Shown here in pieces: positions 35,541 to 43,648 of a stretch of 64,000 bases of DNA (position 1 is the first letter of the stretch; every line of letters starts with the position of its first letter). Below the pieces are notes generated by a model. It was given only the letters and a program-made list of their open reading frames with translations, was not told where the DNA came from and searched no databases. This DNA comes from Clostridium sp. BSD9I1 (lineage in GTDB: Bacteria; Bacillota; Clostridia; Clostridiales; Clostridiaceae): contig NZ_FYAM01000006.1 of NCBI RefSeq assembly GCF_900185645.1, forward strand, positions 186,001 through 250,000, read 5' to 3'. Made by a program: the position numbers and the translations under genes.

Positions 35541-37406
35541 TTATTTTTGTTTGTAAACAGGTACTCTTTTTCCAAGCCACCAGTTACTGACTACTTTGTT
35601 TATCCATGGAATTACCCAGTAATCTAAGCCGAAGGTTCTACCAGCTCCACCCATTAGTGCAATAGCACCAAAGAAGTACCAAAGTATATCCCAGCCAGCC
35701 ATTGCTGAGAGAATAAAATTAACAACCATGAATGCTGACGCGGCACTCGCTAAGAATGTAAATAATCCAGCAAGTAAGGCAAGTCCAACACCTACTTCAA
35801 TAAGAACAACCATTCTTTGAAACCAAACAGCCATTTCAGGATTTGGTATCATAACCTTCATAACTGCAGCATAAAAACTTGGCATACTGCTTAATATTGG
35901 CGTTGGCATAGCCGCCGCACCACCTTCGGCAGTTGCTGAAGCTCCAGAATTAGCTGCTGTGTATAACCATTCAAAAGGCATTTTTATATTTCCCGGCATA
36001 ATCCAGCTGTCCGTATTTGGGCCATACATTAATGATTTAAATCCTTCTTTTGCCCAAGTATCTTCACCAATGAATTTCTTTAAGCCCTCAAGTAACCAAA
36101 TGCAACCCATGAACAATCTTAGTGGAACAAGCCATAATCTATTTGCCTTTGAGGAAAGATGTCCTCTCATTATACTTCGCTTATCTTCCATGGAGAAGAA
36201 TTCATGAACTAAATAATGATAGCAAGCATTAATATTATTTACTCCCCATAGATAATGAAGGTTAACTAAATGTTTCATTACCATTGCAAAAAATCCAGCT
36301 AATTTCATACCTGAAAGGTTAGCAACGCAGTATCTTCCACCAATTGAAACCATAAAACCATGATATTTTCCATCGTATTTAGTCATTTCTTTCTTTTCTA
36401 TTGATGCTACTATATTATTAACTACTGTACCACCAGTTTGAAGTGCTGCTTCAACTATTTGAGGATTTACACCGCAGGAACCCCCTTCGTTATAAGCAAT
36501 ATCTCCAACTACAAATACATTTTCTTTGTTGGCTGCTTGCAAATATTCATTGGAAACCAGTCTGCCAGCACGGCCGCTTTCTAAGCCATATTCTTTTGAT
36601 TCTTGATTTGCTTGTATACCACAAGTCCAAATAAGAGTTTGAGTTGGAATTTCTCTTCCGTCTTTTAGCTTTATACTATTTGAACCTACTTCAACTATTG
36701 GAGAGTTCTTTAAGAGCTCAATTCCATGTTTAGCCATATATTTTTCAGCTTTATCTGCTTGCTGTCTATCAAGCATGTTTAAGATAGTAGACATCGCTTC
36801 TACAACTAATAGCTTGACTTCTTTTTCATCAACATTATGCTCTTTAGCTAGTTTAGTCTTCCATTCAAGAAGTTCTCCAGCCATTTCAATTCCAGTAAAT
36901 CCAGAACCAGCTACTACAAAAGTAAGCATTTCATGTCTTTTCTTTTCATTTCTTTCCTTTGAAGCTTTTTCAAACATTGATTGAATATGGCTTCTTATTT
37001 TTATTGCATCTTCAAATGACCAAAGTGTAAATCCGTTTTCCTTTACTCCTGGTACTCCAAAAAATGCAGGTTCTGAACCAGTACCTATTACAAGATAATC
37101 ATATTCATATTTGCTATAAGTAGTAGTTACAACCTTTTGATCAGTATTTACATTTTCTATATAATCTGTAACTACATTAACCTTTGTCCTACTAAAAATC
37201 TTGCTAAGTTCAATTTGAACTGATTCAGGATGAACTCTTCCTCCTGCAACTTCATGAAGTTCTGTCATTAAAGTATGAAAAGGATTTTTATCAATTAATG
37301 TTATTTCCACAGAATTATCTTTCTTATACTTTTTTGCCAGTTTTTTTGCTACATGTACACCACTATACCCAGCACCTAAAATTAGTATTTTTGTATTGGT
37401 CGACAT
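35541..37406 (-). CDS. Type II NADH dehydrogenase fused to a DoxX-like membrane domain (EET Ndh2)
   Basis: A 621-residue protein. Residues 1 to about 400 are an NDH-2 that oxidises NADH with FAD. They hold the dinucleotide folds LGAGYSGVHVAKKL (10-23) and VVAGSGFTGIEMAGEL, and the NPQIVEAALQTGG region. From about residue 430 a multi-helix membrane domain begins RLWLVPLRLFMGCIWLLEGLKKFIG and continues AVWFQRMVVLIEVGVGLALLAGL, which is the DoxX/DoxD plan. Listeria Ndh2 of extracellular electron transfer has a similar length and an extra C-terminal membrane region. It would reduce a membrane quinone dedicated to this pathway. The ATG follows AGAGGTGA. Divergent from the FMN lipoprotein gene. Confidence 0.9.
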   Translation of the reverse strand: MSTNTKILILGAGYSGVHVAKKLAKKYKKDNSVEITLIDKNPFHTLMTELHEVAGGRVHPESVQIELSKIFSRTKVNVVTDYIENVNTDQKVVTTTYSKYEYDYLVIGTGSEPAFFGVPGVKENGFTLWSFEDAIKIRSHIQSMFEKASKERNEKKRHEMLTFVVAGSGFTGIEMAGELLEWKTKLAKEHNVDEKEVKLLVVEAMSTILNMLDRQQADKAEKYMAKHGIELLKNSPIVEVGSNSIKLKDGREIPTQTLIWTCGIQANQESKEYGLESGRAGRLVSNEYLQAANKENVFVVGDIAYNEGGSCGVNPQIVEAALQTGGTVVNNIVASIEKKEMTKYDGKYHGFMVSIGGRYCVANLSGMKLAGFFAMVMKHLVNLHYLWGVNNINACYHYLVHEFFSMEDKRSIMRGHLSSKANRLWLVPLRLFMGCIWLLEGLKKFIGEDTWAKEGFKSLMYGPNTDSWIMPGNIKMPFEWLYTAANSGASATAEGGAAAMPTPILSSMPSFYAAVMKVMIPNPEMAVWFQRMVVLIEVGVGLALLAGLFTFLASAASAFMVVNFILSAMAGWDILWYFFGAIALMGGAGRTFGLDYWVIPWINKVVSNWWLGKRVPVYKQK

Positions 37407-37739
37407 TTAATCACCTCTTTAATATATTTATAATTAATTATCCTTATAAATAAATTTTATATCTAAATTAAGAATATGTCTACATTCTTAACTACATATA
37501 TATGATACAATAATATGTTATGTAATATCAAGAGTAAATATATGTTCATATGTGAATTTGTGGATGCGTAAATTTGTTTTAATAGTAAATATAAATAGAA
37601 ATAGTTATAATATTGAAAAATATACTAGCAAAAACTTATATATTTGTGTATAATTTCATTGTAAAGGTTTTAATGGTAGGTTTGTTATTTAACAAACTTC
37701 ATGAAGTTATTAGCTTAATTATTAAGGGGGAAGAATTGA
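37407..37739. promoter_or_regulatory. Divergent control region of the electron-transfer locus
   Basis: This 333-base gap separates ndh2 (left) and the FMN lipoprotein gene (right). On the plus strand a -10-like TATAAT is at 37649-37654, without a clear -35. Two inverted repeats abut each other downstream: TTTGTT-ATTT-AACAAA (37681-37696) and the perfect palindrome AACTTCATGAAGTT (37695-37708). They could be operators or mRNA hairpins in the leader. The first resembles Rex half-sites, but the half-sites are four bases too close. Confidence 0.45.
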
Positions 37740-38615
37740 ATGAAGAGAAGATGGTTATCAGGAGTGCTTGCTTTAAGTATCGTATGTACAAGTTTATTTG
37801 TGGGATGTCAGAAGAGGGAGGAAACAAAACCTGCTTCATCAAATGAAACAACTCAAGCGGCTTTAAAGGATGGAAAATATAAGGCAGAAGCTTCAGATTT
37901 TGATGAAAGAGGATGGAAGCCATTTGTTGAAGTGGAAGTAAAGGGTGGAAAAATTGCTGTAGCTAAATTTGACTATGCTAATAAAGATGGAAAATTAAAG
38001 AGTGAAGATGCAGAATATAATAAGAACATGGAAGCTAAGGTTAAGACAGGTCCAGCTAAATACACTAAAGAATTAGCTGCTGCATTAATTGAAAAGCAAG
38101 ATCCTTCTAAAGTTGATACTATAGCTGGTGCAACTCATTCCGTAGAAAACTTTAAGAAACTTTCCACAGGATTACTTGAAAACGCTAAAAAGGGTGATAC
38201 TTCAGTATTAAAGGTTACTTTTGAAACTGAAGAAAAAGCAGTAGCTTTAAAGGATGGAAAATATAAGGCAGAAGCTTCAGATTTTGATGATAAGGGATGG
38301 AAACCATTCGTTGAAATAGAAGTAAAAGACGGAAAGATTTCTGTAGCAAAATTTGACTATACTAATAAAGAAGGAAAGTTAAAGAGCGAAGATGCAGAAT
38401 ATAACAAGAATATGGAAGCAAAAGTTAAAATAGGTCCAGCTAAATATACTAAAGATTTAGCTGCTGCATTAGTTGAAAAACAAGATCCTGCTAAAGTTGA
38501 TACTGTAGCTGGTGCAACTCATTCCGTAGAAAACTTCAAGAAGCTTTCTACAGAATTACTTGAAAATGCAAAAAAAGGTGATACAGCAGTATTAAAAGTT
38601 AATTTTGCTAAATAA
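37740..38615 (+). CDS. pplA: Lipoprotein with two FMN-binding domains (PplA-like)
   Basis: Surface electron-carrier lipoprotein of 291 residues. The signal peptide MKRRWLSGVLALSIV ends in the lipobox LFVGC, giving a lipidated Cys23. Two FMN-binding domains follow, about residues 41-165 and 169-291. Each has the flavinylation motif DT(I/V)AGATHS, whose threonine receives FMN from an ApbE enzyme. The domains are encoded by a near-identical tandem repeat with a 384-base period. In Listeria, PplA is flavinylated by FmnB and passes electrons to extracellular acceptors. The ATG at 37740 follows GGGGGAAG. A hairpin separates it from the transferase gene. Confidence 0.9.
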   Translation: MKRRWLSGVLALSIVCTSLFVGCQKREETKPASSNETTQAALKDGKYKAEASDFDERGWKPFVEVEVKGGKIAVAKFDYANKDGKLKSEDAEYNKNMEAKVKTGPAKYTKELAAALIEKQDPSKVDTIAGATHSVENFKKLSTGLLENAKKGDTSVLKVTFETEEKAVALKDGKYKAEASDFDDKGWKPFVEIEVKDGKISVAKFDYTNKEGKLKSEDAEYNKNMEAKVKIGPAKYTKDLAAALVEKQDPAKVDTVAGATHSVENFKKLSTELLENAKKGDTAVLKVNFAK

Positions 38616-38638
38616 TAAGATGTATGAAATAATTATAT

Positions 38639-38676
38639 ATAAAGACCTTAGGTTAATAAACCTAGGGTCTTTTATT
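38639..38676 (+). terminator. Terminator or attenuator between pplA and the flavin transferase gene
   Basis: AAAGACCTTAGGTT (38641-38654) pairs with AACCTAGGGTCTTT (38659-38672), with one G-U pair, followed by TTA and T residues. It would raise pplA mRNA relative to the downstream genes. Confidence 0.75.
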
Positions 38677-38705
38677 TAGAGAATATATAAGGAGGATATT
38701 ATAAT

Positions 38706-39749
38706 ATGTTTAATATAAAAAAGTTATATTTGACATTAATATCAATTATAGTTACTATAACTACCGTGGCATGCAGTAGCGGAAACCTCACTAAATACAG
38801 TTCACCTATAAGTAGAACTGATTTTTTTATGGGGACAGTAGTAAAAATTTCATTATACGATAAAAAAGATGAAAATATAATTAAGAAGGCCTTTGATAGA
38901 ATAAAGGAAATTGAAAATGAAGTAAGTATAAATAAAGAGAGTACAGAGCTCACTAAGCTAAATAGTTTAGCAGGCAAGGAACCTTTACAAGTTAAAGAGG
39001 ACACTTATAATATAATAAGAAATGGTCTAGGGTATTCTAAATTATCACAAGGAAGTTTTGACATAACCATAGGGCCGATTGTGAAGCTTTGGAGTATTGG
39101 CTTGCCAGAAGCTAAAGTTCCGACTGAATACGAAATAAATGAGAAACTTAAACTTGTAGGATATAAAAATCTTGAAGTAAACAAGGATAGATTTGTTTTT
39201 TTGAAAAAAGCAGGAATGATTATTGATTTAGGGGGTATAGCAAAGGGATATACTGCAGATAAAGTTGTAGAGGTGCTTAAGCAAAATGGTGTAAAAAGTG
39301 CAGTTATAGATTTAGGTGGGAATGTATTTGCAATGGGGAGCAAGACGGATGGGCAGCCATGGAAAATAGGTATTCAAAACCCGTTTGAAGTAAGAGGGAA
39401 AATTATTGGAACTATTGGAGTGAAAAATAAGTCTATTGTAACGTCAGGTATATATGAAAGATTCATTGAAAAGGATGGAAAGAGATATCATCATATTTTA
39501 AGTCCATTTAATGGATATCCATATAATAATGAAATTGCTGGAGTAACTATAGTAAGCGATAAATCAATAGATGGAGATGCACTTTCTACCACAGTATTTT
39601 CAAAGGGACTAAATGGTGGAATGAAGTTTGTTAATGAGACTAAAGGAATAGAAGCTATTTTTGTAACTAAAAACAAAGAAGTATATATAACTAATGGATT
39701 AAAGAATAATTTTAAACTTATAAATGAGGAGTTTAAAATGATGAACTAG
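38706..39749 (+). CDS. fmnB: Exported FAD:protein FMN transferase (ApbE/FmnB-like)
   Basis: A 347-residue lipoprotein; the signal ends in TTVAC (Cys at about residue 22). ApbE enzymes take FMN from FAD and attach it to Thr or Ser of target proteins outside the membrane. Family marks are FFMGTVVKISLY, GSFDITIGPIVKLW, IIDLGGIAKGYTADKV, AVIDLGGNVFAMG and the metal-binding DGDALSTTVFSKG. The direct partner is the FMN-domain lipoprotein encoded just upstream. The ATG follows AAGGAGGAT. Confidence 0.92.
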   Translation: MFNIKKLYLTLISIIVTITTVACSSGNLTKYSSPISRTDFFMGTVVKISLYDKKDENIIKKAFDRIKEIENEVSINKESTELTKLNSLAGKEPLQVKEDTYNIIRNGLGYSKLSQGSFDITIGPIVKLWSIGLPEAKVPTEYEINEKLKLVGYKNLEVNKDRFVFLKKAGMIIDLGGIAKGYTADKVVEVLKQNGVKSAVIDLGGNVFAMGSKTDGQPWKIGIQNPFEVRGKIIGTIGVKNKSIVTSGIYERFIEKDGKRYHHILSPFNGYPYNNEIAGVTIVSDKSIDGDALSTTVFSKGLNGGMKFVNETKGIEAIFVTKNKEVYITNGLKNNFKLINEEFKMMN

Positions 39750-39765
39750 CTAGGAGGAATGAACA

Positions 39766-40719
39766 GTGACATTAAAGAGTTTCTTAGGATTTGTAGAGAT
39801 TCAAACAAAGGCTGCAAGTGTAATACCATTTACATTAGGTACAATTTATTCTATATATAAATATGATAGTTTTAATTTAAAAAATTCTATAATTATGTTT
39901 ATATCATTAATAACCTTTGATATGGCTACCACTGCCATTAATAATTACTGTGACTATAAAAAAGCACATACAAATGATGAATATGATTATAAAGTAAAAA
40001 ATGCAATTGAAAAATACAATATAAAACAATCTACAGCAGTATCTATAATATTTACTTTATTAATAATTGCAACTGCAGCTGGAATAACATTAACCCTTAA
40101 CACAAATGTTATCGTTTTGCTTATAGGTATTGTTTCCTTTATAGCGGGCATTTTATATACATTTGGGCCTATTCCAATTTCCAGAATGCCTTTAGGAGAA
40201 GTTTTTTCAGGAATATTTATGGGATTTATAATTACATTTTTATCCATATATATTCATATATATAATGAAAATATTATAACGATAATGTATCAAAATAGTA
40301 TATTAAAAATTAACATAAATATATTTGAAGTGCTTTACATATTTCTAGTTTGCATACCATCTATAAATGGAATTGCAAACATAATGCTTGCTAATAATAT
40401 TTGCGACGTTGAAGAAGATATTATAAATAAAAGATTTACACTTCCATATTATATAGGAAAAAAATCTGCATTGAAATTATTCAAGATTTTATATTATATC
40501 AGTTATTTAGATATAATAATATTAGTAATATTAAGTATTTTGCCAGTAACCTCTTTATTGACACTCTTTACTTTAATTCCAATAAATAAAAATATAAAAT
40601 TATTTTATAACCAGCCAGTGAAAAGCAAGACATTTGTTTTAGCGGTTAAAAATTTTGTATTAATAAACTTAACTTATATTGCTTCAATATTAATAATGAC
40701 TGCAGTTAATTATTTATAG
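39766..40719 (+). CDS. UbiA-family prenyltransferase (DmkA-like, DHNA polyprenyltransferase)
   Basis: A 317-residue membrane protein with about eight or nine helices. It attaches a polyprenyl chain to an aromatic head group such as 1,4-dihydroxy-2-naphthoate. The first metal-diphosphate motif is TTAINNYCDYKKAHTND and the second is NNICDVEEDIINKR. The start is GTG at 39766, eight bases after AGGAGG, and the gene is close behind fmnB. In the Listeria locus DmkA makes the demethylmenaquinone reduced by Ndh2. No menaquinone head-group genes are in the window. Confidence 0.85.
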   Translation: MTLKSFLGFVEIQTKAASVIPFTLGTIYSIYKYDSFNLKNSIIMFISLITFDMATTAINNYCDYKKAHTNDEYDYKVKNAIEKYNIKQSTAVSIIFTLLIIATAAGITLTLNTNVIVLLIGIVSFIAGILYTFGPIPISRMPLGEVFSGIFMGFIITFLSIYIHIYNENIITIMYQNSILKININIFEVLYIFLVCIPSINGIANIMLANNICDVEEDIINKRFTLPYYIGKKSALKLFKILYYISYLDIIILVILSILPVTSLLTLFTLIPINKNIKLFYNQPVKSKTFVLAVKNFVLINLTYIASILIMTAVNYL

Positions 40720-40729
40720 CTTTATTATC

Positions 40730-40758
40730 TTGACATATAGTATATATAGTAGTAAGAT
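40730..40758 (+). promoter_or_regulatory. Promoter of the cobalamin operon
   Basis: TTGACA (40730-40735) and TAAGAT (40753-40758), spacing 17, lie directly upstream of the cobalamin riboswitch. Confidence 0.75.
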
Positions 40759-40779
40759 TATATCGTCAATTGAATATTA

Positions 40780-40950
40780 TGTATTCAGGTGCCTATTTAA
40801 AATTAGGTGAAAAGGGAATGCGGTTAAATTCCGCGGCAGCCCCCGCTACTGTAAGTGATGACGAGCCTTTCATATCCACTCTTTAATAAAGGGGAAGGGA
40901 AGGGTAAGAGTGATTCATAAGCCAGGAAACCTGCCTGTGTACTTTTAAGA
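40780..40950 (+). promoter_or_regulatory. Cobalamin (B12) riboswitch
   Basis: The aptamer shows GGTGCC near its 5' end and GGGAATGCGG...CCGCGGCAGCCCCCGCTACTGT (40814-40851 in two parts). It also has GTGATGACGAGCC and the B12 box AAGCCAGGAAACCTGCCT at 40919-40936. Ligand binding should lower expression of the downstream corrin genes. Terminators follow at 40988 and 41021. Confidence 0.95.
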
Positions 40951-40985
40951 GCTTTCGGCGGGAAAGATCACAAATATGTTTGATA

Positions 40986-41047
40986 AAATCCGGCTTTGCC
41001 CGGTTTTTTTATTTGTTGATAACAGCAGGCGAAAGTCTGCTGTTTTT
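40986..41047 (+). terminator. Tandem terminators of the riboswitch expression platform
   Basis: The first hairpin has a CCGG/CCGG core (40990-41003) followed by seven T. The second is AACAGCAG (41021-41028) with CTGCTGTT (41037-41044) around a GAAA-containing loop, then TTTCTT. GCTTTCGGCGGGAAAG at 40951-40966 may form the competing structure. Confidence 0.7.
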
Positions 41048-41094
41048 CTTATTTATAAAACTCCTAGAAATTTAAAATAAATCTCCTATCAAAC

Positions 41095-41134
41095 TATCAA
41101 TGGTTAGCTTTGTCCATAAAACTAACCATTGATA
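41095..41134. repeat. Hairpin in the cbiP leader
   Basis: TATCAATGGTTAG (41095-41107) pairs perfectly with CTAACCATTGATA (41122-41134) around a 14-base loop. It lies after the riboswitch terminators and 75 bases before cbiP. There is no T-run, so it is not a terminator. The GGTTAG/CTAACC arms recall the dispersed GTTAC elements. Confidence 0.6.
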
Positions 41135-41209
41135 ATTAAAAATTAATGAAAATTAAATTAATAAATAAATTTTAAAATAGATAATAGATAACTGAAGGGA
41201 AGTGTCTTT

Positions 41210-42682
41210 ATGCCAAAGATAATGTTACAGGGGACAGGCTCCACTGTTGGAAAAAGTATACTAGTAACAGCATTATGCAGAATATTTAAACAGGATGGAT
41301 ATAGTGTATGTCCATACAAATCACAAAATATGGCGTTAAATTCATATATAACTCATGATGGTAAGGAAATGGGAAGAGCTCAGGTACTTCAGGCGTATGC
41401 AGCAGGATTGGAACCAGAAGTGTACATGAATCCTATACTTTTAAAACCATCTAGTGATAAAAAGTGTCAAATCGTATTCAATGGTAAGGTATATGGAAAC
41501 AGCACTGCTATGGAATACCATAATATGAAACTTCAATTTGCAGAAAAGTTAAAGGAACAATTTGAAGAAATAGAAAAGAAATTTGAGATAATAGTAATTG
41601 AAGGCGCAGGAAGCCCAGCTGAAATAAATTTAAGAGAAAGAGACATAGTAAACATGGGTCTTGCAGAAATGGTAGATGCACCAGTGCTTCTGGTAGGAGA
41701 TATAGACAAGGGTGGTGTATTTGCATCACTGGCAGGAACACTTCTTTTATTAAGTGATGATGAGAAGAATAGAGTTAAGGGAACAATAATAAATAAGTTC
41801 CGCGGAGATATAGATATATTAAAACCAGGAATTACAATGCTTGAAGATATAATACATAGACCTTGCATCGGAACTGTGCCATACTTTACATTAGATTTAG
41901 AGGATGAAGATGGCGCAACAACATTTAATAAGGAAAAAACTAATGACATAGATATAGCAATTATAAAACTTCCTCATATTTCAAACTTTACAGATTTTGA
42001 TGCGTTAAAGCTTGAGGAAGATGTTTCAGTAAGATATATAACTTCAAAAGAAGAGTTTGGAAATCCAGACTTCTTAATAATTCCAGGAACAAAAAACACC
42101 ATAGAAGATTTACTTAAATTAAGAGAAACTGGTCTTGAAGAAATTATAAAAAACTATTCTAAACAAGGAATGCTTATGGGTATTTGTGGAGGATATCAAA
42201 TGCTTGGGAATATATTGAAAGATCCTTATGGAGTAGAATCTAATTGTGAAGAAACAAAGGGTATGGGACTTTTAGATGTAGACACAGTGTTTGAAAAGGA
42301 AAAGGTTACTACAAGAGTTAAGGCTAAAGGACATGAATGTGACATATATGGTTATGAAATTCACATGGGTATTTGTACTTATGGGGAAAATGCAAAACCA
42401 ATGTTTAGTATATATGATTGCAATGGAGAAGCTCAAGAAAGATTAGATGGAGCAGTAAATAAAGAAAAAAATATATTTGGGACTTATATACATGGTGTAT
42501 TCGATGGAGTTGAGTTTAGAGAAAAGCTTATGAATAAATTAAGAGCTAAAAAAGGAATAGAACTTAAAAAATCTAAGGACTATGAGAATATAAGAGAAAA
42601 GAACTTAGATATGCTGGCAGACATAGTAAGAAGAAGTCTTGATATGGATAAGATATATGAAATAATGGGACTTAAAAAATAG
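41210..42682 (+). CDS. cbiP: Cobyric acid synthase
   Basis: A 490-residue glutamine amidotransferase that amidates four side chains of adenosyl-cobyrinic acid a,c-diamide. The N-terminal MinD/dethiobiotin-synthetase-like ATPase starts [15 protein letters not shown]. The C-terminal class I amidotransferase has its nucleophile Cys in [10 protein letters not shown], and ends with a GTYIHGVFD histidine region. First gene after the riboswitch; the ATG follows GAAGGGAAG. CbiB follows after 10 bases. Confidence 0.96.
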   Translation: MPKIMLQGTGSTVGKSILVTALCRIFKQDGYSVCPYKSQNMALNSYITHDGKEMGRAQVLQAYAAGLEPEVYMNPILLKPSSDKKCQIVFNGKVYGNSTAMEYHNMKLQFAEKLKEQFEEIEKKFEIIVIEGAGSPAEINLRERDIVNMGLAEMVDAPVLLVGDIDKGGVFASLAGTLLLLSDDEKNRVKGTIINKFRGDIDILKPGITMLEDIIHRPCIGTVPYFTLDLEDEDGATTFNKEKTNDIDIAIIKLPHISNFTDFDALKLEEDVSVRYITSKEEFGNPDFLIIPGTKNTIEDLLKLRETGLEEIIKNYSKQGMLMGICGGYQMLGNILKDPYGVESNCEETKGMGLLDVDTVFEKEKVTTRVKAKGHECDIYGYEIHMGICTYGENAKPMFSIYDCNGEAQERLDGAVNKEKNIFGTYIHGVFDGVEFREKLMNKLRAKKGIELKKSKDYENIREKNLDMLADIVRRSLDMDKIYEIMGLKK

Positions 42683-42692
42683 GAGTTTTTAA

Positions 42693-43643
42693 ATGATACA
42701 TTTAATAGATTTAACTTTGGCAGTAATAATTGATTGGATAATAGGAGACCCATATTGGTTTCCTCATCCGGTTATATACATAGGAAAACTTATAAGGGCT
42801 TTAGAGAGCAAAGGAAGAAAAATATGCAAGACCAATAAAGCATTGAAGACATTTGGAGGAATTATCGTTTTAATTGTAGCTTGTATCAGTTTTATAATTC
42901 CATTTTTGATACTTTACATAGTTAGAGATAATTTTTGGGTTTATCACATTTTAAATATATTTATATTATGGACTACGATTGCTTGTAAATCTTTAGGTAA
43001 TGAGGCGAAAAAGGTATATGATTCATTGAAGATGGGCGATATAAATGATGCTAGACTAAAACTTTCCTACATAGTTGGTAGAGATACAAATGAGCTAAGT
43101 GAAGAAGAAATAATCAGAGCAGATGTGGAGACCGTAGCTGAAAATGCCTCTGATGGAATAATTGCTCCTCTTTTTTATGCAATGATTGGGGGAGCACCAT
43201 TAGCCATGATGTATAAGGGAATAAACACTATGGATTCAATGCTTGGATATATGAATGAAAGGTTTTTGCATATAGGATTTTTTCCAGCTAAGGTGGATGA
43301 TTTATTTAATTTAATACCTGCAAGGATCTCAGGAATTTTAATGTGTCTTGCAGCTCCAATTGTTAATGGAAATATAATAAATAGCTTTAAAATAATGATT
43401 CGAGATAGAAAAAATCATAAAAGCCCTAATTGTGCCTATCCTGAAGCAGCTACAGCAGGAGCTTTGAAAATACAAATTGGGGGAATTAATAGGTATTTTG
43501 GAGAGATAGTATATAAGCCTACTATTGGAGATAAGATAGATGAGTTAAGTTATACTCATATATTTGGAAGCATAAAGCTTATGTATGCATCAGAAATTTT
43601 AATGATTATATTATATGCATTTATAATGCTTAATTTGAGGTGA
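42693..43643 (+). CDS. cbiB: Adenosylcobinamide-phosphate synthase
   Basis: A 316-residue membrane protein that attaches aminopropanol phosphate (made by CobD) to cobyric acid. Motifs: LAVIIDWIIGDPYWFPHPVIYIG at the N-terminus, LSYIVGRDT, VETVAENASDGIIAPLFY and YPEAATAGAL. About five hydrophobic segments. The stop overlaps the start region of cobD, so the two genes are translationally coupled and encode consecutive steps. Confidence 0.95.
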   Translation: MIHLIDLTLAVIIDWIIGDPYWFPHPVIYIGKLIRALESKGRKICKTNKALKTFGGIIVLIVACISFIIPFLILYIVRDNFWVYHILNIFILWTTIACKSLGNEAKKVYDSLKMGDINDARLKLSYIVGRDTNELSEEEIIRADVETVAENASDGIIAPLFYAMIGGAPLAMMYKGINTMDSMLGYMNERFLHIGFFPAKVDDLFNLIPARISGILMCLAAPIVNGNIINSFKIMIRDRKNHKSPNCAYPEAATAGALKIQIGGINRYFGEIVYKPTIGDKIDELSYTHIFGSIKLMYASEILMIILYAFIMLNLR

Positions 43644-43648
43644 TGGAA

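Noticed and set aside
36775-36984. CRISPR or other direct-repeat arrays anywhere in the window
   Set aside because: No regularly spaced identical repeats with unique spacers were seen; the only tandem repeat is the coding duplication in the lipoprotein gene.
37681-37696. Rex operator before the FMN lipoprotein gene
   Set aside because: The half-sites match in part, but the spacing is four bases shorter than the known consensus; kept only as a palindrome.
37613-37846. Open frame of 77 codons overlapping the start of the FMN lipoprotein gene
   Set aside because: No ribosome binding site, and it covers the promoter and signal-peptide region in another frame; the lipoprotein frame has a clear lipobox and domains.
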